The notes under the pieces are model-generated. The model had not been told where the DNA came from. It did no database searches and saw only the letters and a list, made by a program, of their open reading frames with translations. 64,000 nt of DNA from Actinoallomurus liliacearum (lineage in GTDB: Bacteria; Actinomycetota; Actinomycetes; Streptosporangiales; Streptosporangiaceae): assembly GCF_039542035.1 (NCBI RefSeq), contig NZ_BAABHJ010000003.1, positions 124,001 through 188,000 on the forward strand, read 5' to 3'. Numbering within the stretch: position 1 is the first letter of the stretch; each line of letters opens with the position of its first letter. The position numbers and the translations under genes were made by a program. Positions 57,683 to 64,000 of the stretch are shown here, in pieces.

Positions 57683-58756
57683 ATGACGACCCTTTTCGAC
57701 CCTTACCGGCTCGGCGACCTGGCGCTGCCCAACCGGGTGGTGATGGCGCCGATGACGCGGGTGCGGGCCGCCGCCGGCGGTCTGGCGACACCGTCGATGG
57801 CGACGTACTACGCCCAGCGGGCGACGGCCGGGCTGATCATCAGTGAGGGCGTGCAGCCGAGCCTGATCGGGCAGTCCAATCCCGGCACGCCGGGGCTGCA
57901 CACCGATGAGCAGGTGGCGTCCTGGCGTCCCGTGACCGGGGCCGTGCACGCCAACGGCGGGCGGATCTTCGCTCAGATCATGCACGGCGGGCGGGTCTCG
58001 CATCCCGACACCACCGGCCTGCATCCGGTGGGGCCCTCGGCCGTCCCCGCCGCCGGCGACGTGTTCACCCCGACCGGACCGCAGCCCGCACCGGTCCCGC
58101 GCGCCCTGGAGACCGCCGAGGTGCCCGAGCACGCCCGGTCGTACGCCGAGGCGGCCCGCCGGGCCGTCGACGCCGGCTTCGACGGCGTCGAACTGCACGG
58201 CGCCAACGGGTACCTGATCTCCCAGTTCCTCTCGTCCAACGCCAACCTGCGCACGGACCGCTACGGCGGCTCGGTGGCCGATCGGATCCGGTTCGCCGTC
58301 GAGGCGGTGGCCGCGACCGTCGAGGCCGTCGGCGCGGCGAGGACCGGCATCCGTCTCTCCCCGGGCGGGACGTTCTGGGGAGTCGCGGAGGCGGACGTGC
58401 CCGAGCTCTACAGCGCGCTGCTGACCGAGTTGGCCCGCTTCGAAATCGCCTACGTCCACCTCGAGGCCACCGCCGACGAGGACGTGCTGGTCGGCCTGCG
58501 CCGTGCGTGGCCGGGCACCCTGATCATGAACCCGGTGCTCCCGCTGGGACCGAAGCAGACCGGCCGGGCGGACGCCGACCACTGGCTCGGGCTCGGCGCC
58601 GAGCTGATCAGCTTCGGCCGCGCCTTCATCGCCAACCCCGACCTGGTCGAGCGGCTGCGCCTCGGAGTGCCGATCGCCCCCGTCGACGAGGCCACGGCCT
58701 ATCAGGGCGGCGACGCCGGCTACCTGACCTACCCGGCCTACCAGCACACGGCCTGA
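57683..58756 (+). CDS. Old Yellow Enzyme family ene-reductase
   Basis: 357 residues, an FMN-dependent TIM barrel of the NemA/OYE class that reduces activated C=C bonds of electrophiles or nitro compounds. Markers are PNRVVMAPMTRVRA, IFAQIMHGGRVSHP, GVELHGANGYLISQFLSSNANLRTDRYGGS (active-site His and Asn, then the conserved D-x-Y-G-G-S) and ELISFGRAFIANPDLVERL. The ATG at 57683 has GAAGGAGA upstream. Divergent MerR regulator. Confidence 0.95.
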   Translation: MTTLFDPYRLGDLALPNRVVMAPMTRVRAAAGGLATPSMATYYAQRATAGLIISEGVQPSLIGQSNPGTPGLHTDEQVASWRPVTGAVHANGGRIFAQIMHGGRVSHPDTTGLHPVGPSAVPAAGDVFTPTGPQPAPVPRALETAEVPEHARSYAEAARRAVDAGFDGVELHGANGYLISQFLSSNANLRTDRYGGSVADRIRFAVEAVAATVEAVGAARTGIRLSPGGTFWGVAEADVPELYSALLTELARFEIAYVHLEATADEDVLVGLRRAWPGTLIMNPVLPLGPKQTGRADADHWLGLGAELISFGRAFIANPDLVERLRLGVPIAPVDEATAYQGGDAGYLTYPAYQHTA

Positions 58757-58835
58757 CGCCCTCCGCGGTCAGGGGCCCGGTCTATCGCCGACCCGGTCGT
58801 GTGTGGCCGGACCGCCGTCAGGTAGGTATGGGCTC

Positions 58836-60788
58836 ATGACCGATTCAGTGGTGCGGGACACCGCATCGAAGTCCGGGCCGGGCGCATCCGAGCACCGGTC
58901 CGGGCTGTTGGCCTTGATGTTGGGTGCCCTCGGGGTCGTCTATGGCGACATCGGCACGAGCCCGCTTTACTCCCTTCAGACGGTGTTCCGCATCGACAAC
59001 GGGGCGGTCCGCCCGACGAGCGGCGACGTCTATGGCGTGATCTCCATGGTGTTCTGGTCGGTCACGCTGATCGTGTCGGTGAAGTACGTGATCTTCATCC
59101 TGCGCGCCGACAACGAGGGCGAAGGCGGAGTGATGGCGCTGGCCGCCCTGGTGCGCCGGGTGCTGGGCGGCGTGCGCGGCAAGGCCGTGGTCGCGATGGC
59201 CCTCGGCGTGTTCGGCGCCTCGCTGTTCTACGGCGACAGCGTGATCACGCCGGCGGTCTCGGTGCTGTCGGCGGTGGAGGGCCTCAAGGTCTCCACGCCC
59301 GCCGTCTCCCATCTCGTCCTGCCGATCGCGGCGGCGATCCTCACCCTGCTCTTCCTCGCGCAACGCTGGGGTACGCACCGCGTCGGCAAGCTGTTCGGGC
59401 CGGTCATGGTGGTCTGGTTCGCGGCGATCGCCCTCGCGGGTCTCGGGGAGGTGCTGCGGAAGCCGCGCATCGTGCTCGGCCTGTCGCCGACGTACGCCGG
59501 CGCCTTCGTGCTGGACCACCCCTACATCGCGTTCATCGCGATGGGCGCGGTCGTCCTGGCGATCACCGGCGCCGAGGCGCTGTACGCCGACATGGGGCAC
59601 TTCGGCCGCCGGCCCATCCGGCGCGCCTGGTTCGGCGTGGTGTTCCCGGCCCTCACGCTCAACTACCTGGGCCAGGGCGCGCTGATCCTGCGCGACCCCA
59701 AGAGCGTCGCCAACCCGTTCTTCCTGCTGCTGCCGGGCTGGGCGCGGCTGCCCATGGTGATCCTCGCGACCGCGGCCACGGTGATCGCCTCCCAGGCGGT
59801 GATCACCGGGGCCTTCTCGGTCTCCCGGCAGGCCGTACGGCTCGGTTTCCTGCCGTACCTGCGGATCCGGCACACCTCGCCACGGGAGATCGGGCAGGTG
59901 TACGTCCCCGCGGTCAACTGGATCCTGTTCATCGGCGTGCTGGCGCTGATGTTCGGCTTCAAGTCCTCCGAGCACCTGGCGACGGCGTACGGCGTGGCGG
60001 TCACCGGGACCCTCATCATCACGACGATCCTGTTCCTGGTCATCGCGCGGGCGCAGTGGCGGTGGCCGGTGTGGCGGCTCGTGCTGATCGGCGTCGTGAT
60101 CGGCGGCGCCGAGATCACCTACTTCGCGGCCAACCTGACGAAGGTCACGCACGGCGGCTGGCTGCCGCTGCTGATCGCGGTCTCCGTGTTCACCGTGATG
60201 AAGACGTGGGAGCGGGGCCGCGAGATCGTCACGGTTCGCCGGAACGAGAAGGAGGGCGCGCTGGCCGACCTCGTGCGGAAGCTGCGGACGATGAAGGTAC
60301 CGCGCGTGCCGGGCACCGCGGTGTTCCCCCACCCGGGGAAGGAGACCACCCCGCTGGCGCTGCGGGCCAACCTGGACCACAACCACGTCCTGCACGAGCA
60401 CGTCGTGATCGTCTCGGTGACGTACGACAACATCCCGCACGTTCCCCAGGACAAGCGGATCGCCGTCGACGACCTGGGCTACCGGGACGACGGGATCGTG
60501 CACGTCACGATCAAGTACGGGTTCCAGGACGACCAGGACCTCCCGGCGGCCCTGCGGCTCGCCGCGTCGCAGGCGAAGGGCGAGGACGGCGAGCTGCTCG
60601 ACATCGACCCCGACCACGCCTCGTACTTCCTGTCGCGTGGCACCCTGCGCCTCACCCGGGAGCCCGGCATGAGCCGGTGGCGCAAGCGGCTGTTCCTCAC
60701 CCTGGCCAACAACGCCGCGAGCCCCGCCGAGTACTTCCGCCTGCCGGAGGGCCGCACCGTCGTCATGGGCACCCAGGTGGACGTCTGA
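58836..60788 (+). CDS. kup: Kup-type potassium uptake protein
   Basis: 650 residues with about 12 transmembrane helices and a cytoplasmic C-terminus. GALGVVYGDIGTSPLYSLQTVF, DNEGEGGVMALAALV, GDSVITPAVSVLSAVEGL and TGAEALYADMGHFGRRPIRRAWF are family signatures. It is a K+/H+ symporter. The ATG at 58836 is preceded by a weak RBS; an ATG eight bases earlier opens a frame that stops at once. The downstream genes are convergent, ending two bases away. Confidence 0.95.
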   Translation: MTDSVVRDTASKSGPGASEHRSGLLALMLGALGVVYGDIGTSPLYSLQTVFRIDNGAVRPTSGDVYGVISMVFWSVTLIVSVKYVIFILRADNEGEGGVMALAALVRRVLGGVRGKAVVAMALGVFGASLFYGDSVITPAVSVLSAVEGLKVSTPAVSHLVLPIAAAILTLLFLAQRWGTHRVGKLFGPVMVVWFAAIALAGLGEVLRKPRIVLGLSPTYAGAFVLDHPYIAFIAMGAVVLAITGAEALYADMGHFGRRPIRRAWFGVVFPALTLNYLGQGALILRDPKSVANPFFLLLPGWARLPMVILATAATVIASQAVITGAFSVSRQAVRLGFLPYLRIRHTSPREIGQVYVPAVNWILFIGVLALMFGFKSSEHLATAYGVAVTGTLIITTILFLVIARAQWRWPVWRLVLIGVVIGGAEITYFAANLTKVTHGGWLPLLIAVSVFTVMKTWERGREIVTVRRNEKEGALADLVRKLRTMKVPRVPGTAVFPHPGKETTPLALRANLDHNHVLHEHVVIVSVTYDNIPHVPQDKRIAVDDLGYRDDGIVHVTIKYGFQDDQDLPAALRLAASQAKGEDGELLDIDPDHASYFLSRGTLRLTREPGMSRWRKRLFLTLANNAASPAEYFRLPEGRTVVMGTQVDV

Positions 60789-60789
60789 T

Positions 60790-61956
60790 CTACCGTTCTC
60801 GCCCGGGCGCGCCGCGGCGGGCCCGGGCGCGGTAGTGGTCGCGGACGTCCTGGCGGAGCAGGTACCCGAAGCCGGCCGCCTCGATCCGCCGGACCAGTTC
60901 GGGCTCGGTGACGCCCATGGCGGCCGCCGTGGTGGACAGCCGCCAGTCGCCGGCGGCGAGCCGGGTGAGCAGGTGACCGCGCCGGACCTGGTTCTCCGAC
61001 AGCCGGAAGGTCTTGAGGTACGCCAGCCGCCCGGCGTCGTCGGCGATGAGCTCACCGAGGTGGTTCTCCCGCTGCCGTTCGAAGGACGGCAGCAGCCGGG
61101 ACAGGCGGTACGGTCCCACCTGCTGGACGTAGTCGTAGGTGTAGTCGCCGCCCAGCAGCCCGCCCGCCATGACGCCGTCGTGGAAGGCCGCCCACTCGTC
61201 CCGCTGCGTCCGGGCGGCGGCCCGCAGGTCGGCGAGCGAACGCACCGCCGTGTCGTCGACGCGGGCGCCGAAGGCGGGCACCGGCCCGCCCAGCATCGCG
61301 TAGTGGTAGATCAGCTCGCCGTACAGGTCGTGGACCAGCGTCGAGTGCAGAGCGCGGTAGTCGGCGGGATGCGGCACCACGAACGCGGCGGCGAGCGCGT
61401 CCGCGACATGGACGAGGACGCCGCACTGCCCCGGATGGATCTCGAACACCCGCAGGGCGTCGGCCAGGCCACGGACCGCGCCGCCCGTGTACGCCTCCTC
61501 GGCCCGCGGGGAGAGCCCGCGGCGGATCGCCTGCTGCGACCACTCCTCCCACGCGAGCTCGGGCCCGCCGAAGTGCAGCGCCAGGTAGCCCTCCAGCGCC
61601 AGGTGCAGGGGGAGGAAGCGCAGCCGGTTCTTGTCGAGCCGCCGGGCCATCCGGCGGTGGAACCGCAGCCGCATCCGGTCGGGCGCGCGGTCGCGCTCGG
61701 CGGAGTCCCGGAGCTGGGTGCCGTACGCGGCGGCCGGCGCGCCGTCGTCCGCCCAGGTCGCCACGTAACCGTGCGGGATGTAGGAGCAGTAGACGGTCCG
61801 CGGGTCGACCGCGACGACTCCGGCGTCGGCGTCGTAGAGCCGGGCGTCGAGCCGCAGGTCCTCGATCGGCTCCTCCCGGACGAGCGGTACGAGCCGCACC
61901 CCGCCCCACACCTGTGACGGCCGGGTGGCGAGACCGTTCAGCGTCAGCTCGGCCAT
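60790..61956 (-). CDS. Partner protein of the vWA protein, C-terminal HTH
   Basis: 388 residues of a family I do not recognise by name. The N-terminal two thirds look mixed alpha/beta (GGVRLVPLVREEPIEDLRLDARLYD, DPRTVYCSYIPHGYVATWADDGAP, LLGGDYTYDYVQQVGPYRLSRLLPSF). The C-terminus (RLAAGDWRLSTTAAAMGVTE, PELVRRIEAAGFGYLLRQDV) reads as a Fis-type helix-turn-helix. Its ATG at 61956 overlaps the end of the vWA gene by 13 bases, so the two are translationally coupled and likely form one system. Confidence 0.7.
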   Translation of the reverse strand: MAELTLNGLATRPSQVWGGVRLVPLVREEPIEDLRLDARLYDADAGVVAVDPRTVYCSYIPHGYVATWADDGAPAAAYGTQLRDSAERDRAPDRMRLRFHRRMARRLDKNRLRFLPLHLALEGYLALHFGGPELAWEEWSQQAIRRGLSPRAEEAYTGGAVRGLADALRVFEIHPGQCGVLVHVADALAAAFVVPHPADYRALHSTLVHDLYGELIYHYAMLGGPVPAFGARVDDTAVRSLADLRAAARTQRDEWAAFHDGVMAGGLLGGDYTYDYVQQVGPYRLSRLLPSFERQRENHLGELIADDAGRLAYLKTFRLSENQVRRGHLLTRLAAGDWRLSTTAAAMGVTEPELVRRIEAAGFGYLLRQDVRDHYRARARRGAPGRER

Positions 61957-63419
61957 GAAGCCTCCTCCGTCGGACTCATGGCCCGCTCCTCAGACAGGAA
62001 TTCCGCGACGCGCCGGCTCAGGTGGGCGCGCAGCTCCGGGAGCCCGGTACGCCCCTCCGCGAACCGCGCCAGCTCGACCAGCGCGACGAGGTTCTCGGCG
62101 TCCCGGATGCCGGCGGTCGGGACGGTCGGCGCGAGGCGTCGTACGTCGAAGTCGGCGGCGTCGTACACCGGGTTGAGATGGACGACGGCACAGGTGTGGG
62201 ACGGGTCGAGCCGGGTGCGCCAGATCCGCAGCACCTCACCGGCCAGCCCCGGCGGCGCGTTGTCCCATCCGTCGGACACGGTGACGAGGCGATCCGCGTT
62301 GAGCTCCAGCGCGTCGAGGATCCGCTCGCCGAGCGGCGTCGGCCCGTACGGCCGGACCGACAGCGCGTCGGTGCGGCCCGACAGCCACAGCGGGGTGTAC
62401 TCCGCCGCCAGCGCCTCCAGCAGGAAGTGGCAGGCCAGCGCCACGGCGAGCGGCCGGCGGCGCTTCTGGCCCGAGCCGTACGCCGAGAAGCTGTCGTCGA
62501 GCACCGCGGCCACCGTTCCCCAGCGCCCCGCCTGCTCGCCCGCCGCGCGGCGGGCCGCCGCGCGCAGCGCCGCCGTCAGCTCGGCACGGCGGTCCTGCCG
62601 GTCCGCCAGGGGAAGGCCGAGCACGTACGACGCCAGCCGGGTCAGCGGCATCGTGCTCAGGTCGGTCGCCACCGCGCCGGCCTTCAGGCGGCGCGCGGAC
62701 TCCTGCAGGCGCAGCCGCTCGAGCCGGGTGAGCCGGGGCGCGACCCGCTCCAGGAACGCCGCGCGCGGGACGCCGTGCCGGGCCGCGAACCCCTCCGCCA
62801 CCGTGTACGGCAGGTCGTAGATCGCCGCCTGCTCGTAGTGGGCGCGCCGCCAGGTCTCCAGGATCGGCGTCCGGTACGCGGCGGGCCGGTGGGGAGTGAA
62901 CAGGAAAGGGCCCAGCTCCCCGGCGGGCGCCAGGTGCGCGTGCCGGACCGCGTCCTTGACCGCCGCCCGGTACTTCACCGCGTCGAACGCCGGGTCGGGG
63001 CGGGCGGCCAGCCAGTCCCGCATGATCGCCCGGGTCCGCCGGTTGTTGACCCGGGCCCGGCGCAGCTGCCGGAACAGCCCGTACACCCGCTGCGGCGGCA
63101 GCAGGGCGAGCCGCCGGGCGATCAGCCCGCCCTCGGCGCGGCGCTGGGCGGGACTCGCCTCCGCCGCGGCGACCAGGAGGTTCCGCGCGATGAGCACCGC
63201 GTTGTGGTCGTTGACGTCCAGGGCCAGCGTCGCGGCGTACAGGTCGCGGTAGTTGCCGAGCAGGTACTGGTGCAGGAAGTCCAGGGACAGGCGCTGCTCG
63301 TCGGCGCCGGAGTGGAACTCGCGCTGGCCCGTGGACGTGATCGCCGCGTTGACGAACAGCAGGACGTCCTCCGCGGCGATCAGGTCCGCGCTGGTCTGGG
63401 CACGCGTCACGGTCCGCAC
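61944..63419 (-). CDS. TROVE-like helical/von Willebrand factor A domain protein
   Basis: 491 residues. The N-terminal 290 residues are predicted helical repeats (LLFVNAAITSTGQREF, LARNLLVAAAEA ... RVYGLFRQLRRARVNNRRTRAIMRDWLAARPD), like the HEAT-type TROVE module of Ro60. The C-terminal half is a vWA domain with MIDAS D308-x-S310-x-S312 (VLDDSFSAYGS) and the later metal Asp383 in VTVSDGWDN. Ro60-type proteins bind misfolded or Y RNA in a central hole; RNA binding here is inference. The GTG at 63419 is chosen for lack of other starts; GGAAG precedes it. The next gene overlaps. Confidence 0.75.
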   Translation of the reverse strand: MRTVTRAQTSADLIAAEDVLLFVNAAITSTGQREFHSGADEQRLSLDFLHQYLLGNYRDLYAATLALDVNDHNAVLIARNLLVAAAEASPAQRRAEGGLIARRLALLPPQRVYGLFRQLRRARVNNRRTRAIMRDWLAARPDPAFDAVKYRAAVKDAVRHAHLAPAGELGPFLFTPHRPAAYRTPILETWRRAHYEQAAIYDLPYTVAEGFAARHGVPRAAFLERVAPRLTRLERLRLQESARRLKAGAVATDLSTMPLTRLASYVLGLPLADRQDRRAELTAALRAAARRAAGEQAGRWGTVAAVLDDSFSAYGSGQKRRRPLAVALACHFLLEALAAEYTPLWLSGRTDALSVRPYGPTPLGERILDALELNADRLVTVSDGWDNAPPGLAGEVLRIWRTRLDPSHTCAVVHLNPVYDAADFDVRRLAPTVPTAGIRDAENLVALVELARFAEGRTGLPELRAHLSRRVAEFLSEERAMSPTEEASWPS

Positions 63420-63654
63420 CTTCCGGGGAGGGGAGGCCGGCCGGGGAATGAGGGCACGAGCTGCGAATCTTCGCTTTACAGGCGGGTTCCGGAAGTCGCA
63501 CCGGAGTCCCGCGGCCGGCTCCGGAACCGTAGCACCGGCCTCGCGCCCGCTTCACCTGGGTTTCCGGTGAGGCGCCGGGTTCTCACTCCTCGACCGCCGC
63601 ACCCATCGGCCTCGGATGCCCCCTCGTCGATCGGCACCGTTCGGCCTCACCCGC

Positions 63655-64000
63655 TCACTCCTCGATCGCGCCGCCCACCGACCGCAGGTGCTCGCGGAAC
63701 GTCAGCGACGGCGCCTCACGGCGCGCGGCGAGGTAGGCGGCGAAGCCGACCTGCTCGCGGAGCGAGACGCCCGCGCGGATCCGCTCGGCCTGCGCCCGCT
63801 CGGTGTCGCGGATCCGTTCCGCGATCGTCAGGAGGCGCTCGGCCTCGGCGGCCGGGACGAACAGCACGCCGTCGTCGTCGCCGAGCACCAGGTCGTCGCC
63901 GGTCACGACGTGGTCGCCCACGGTGGCCGATGTGAGCGCGTCCGCGGGCCGGTCACGGAGGCTGAGCGGGCCGGTCGAGATCGCCCCCAGGCTGAAGACC
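63655..64000 (-). CDS. RraA-like/HMG aldolase family protein, 5' part outside window
   Basis: The last 115 codons are visible (frame from 63999), beginning VFSLGAISTGPLSLRDRPADAL and running through VGDHVVTGDDLVLGDDDGVLFVPAAEAERLL to EHLRSVGGAIEE. The GD-x-V-x-GDDDGV motif and the trailing helix are those of the RraA family, which includes RNase E regulators and oxaloacetate/HMG-type decarboxylating aldolases; the catalytic Arg/Asp pair lies outside. A shorter ATG/GTG start inside is not credible. Confidence 0.85.
   Translation of the reverse strand, partial: VFSLGAISTGPLSLRDRPADALTSATVGDHVVTGDDLVLGDDDGVLFVPAAEAERLLTIAERIRDTERAQAERIRAGVSLREQVGFAAYLAARREAPSLTFREHLRSVGGAIEE

Noticed and set aside
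1..64000. Large open frames on the strand opposite known genes (for example opposite the APC permease, paaZ, Kup and the LAL genes).
   Set aside because: High G+C at third positions removes stop codons in other frames. These frames are rich in Arg/Ala/Gly/Pro and have no domains.

Overview
The window is about 70% G+C or higher. Its genes have strong third-position G/C bias, many GTG starts and many 4-nt start/stop overlaps. With FxLD-type lanthipeptide genes, two Methyltransf_19-type methyltransferases, an aerobic phenylacetate (paa) operon, tandem LuxR-type ATPases and a CYP102 self-sufficient P450, it looks like a chromosomal segment of a large-genome actinomycete. Streptosporangiales or a Streptomyces relative fits best; I cannot name the genus. 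I see no IS element, prophage module, rRNA, intact tRNA or CRISPR array. No gene-free stretch reaches 300 bp.

Layout, left part. 1-5.8 kb: a truncated zinc alcohol dehydrogenase follows a CYP102-type P450/reductase fusion. A TetR gene is divergent, with four copies of a 15-bp palindromic operator between the two, then a stand-alone PycTM-like membrane protein. 6-9.6 kb: an OmpA-domain/lipoprotein pair, then a MarR regulator divergent from an EamA exporter and an NAD(P)-binding reductase, with a MarR palindrome cluster between them. 9.6-19.9 kb: one long minus-strand run of about 13 genes. It starts with a Methyltransf_19 protein, two small proteins, an Xre regulator, an NB-ARC remnant/TPR protein, a start-less HTH frame and two small proteins. 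It ends with a class I (FxLD-type) lanthipeptide set: PIMT-like methyltransferase, 39-aa precursor, full LanB, LanC and a free-standing SpaB_C-type protein. A further Xre/TPR regulator with a leader hairpin lies at 20-21.2 kb.

Middle part. 21.4-37.5 kb is mixed: a secreted CBM2 plus Cip1-like protein, a PemK-like protein, a TetR-like protein without its DNA-binding domain, an APC permease with a strong terminator, a response regulator/kinase pair facing a TAXI lipoprotein, a beta-helix/AAA+ fusion, a second Methyltransf_19 protein, a DEAD-box helicase with a 24-bp tandem repeat, a serine hydrolase, and a LysR regulator beside a small membrane protein. 37.5-39.8 kb holds three poorly known envelope or secreted proteins. 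39.9-45.1 kb has two coupled paralogous LuxR-type ATPases. 45.3-50.5 kb has an FAD monooxygenase, two tandemly duplicated membrane SpoIIE-type phosphatases, and an ArsR/CDF metal-efflux pair.

Right part. 50.6-57 kb is paaZABCDE with a divergent TetR regulator and a 22-bp palindrome between them. It makes and opens the epoxide of phenylacetyl-CoA, but the ligase and beta-oxidation genes are not here. 57.1-60.8 kb has MerR/Old Yellow Enzyme and a Kup potassium transporter. 60.8-63.4 kb has a coupled pair: a TROVE-like/vWA protein with an intact MIDAS and a partner with a C-terminal HTH. The window ends inside an RraA-like gene. Best candidates for new biology are the lanthipeptide operon with its extra small genes, the vWA/HTH pair and the beta-helix/AAA+ fusion.
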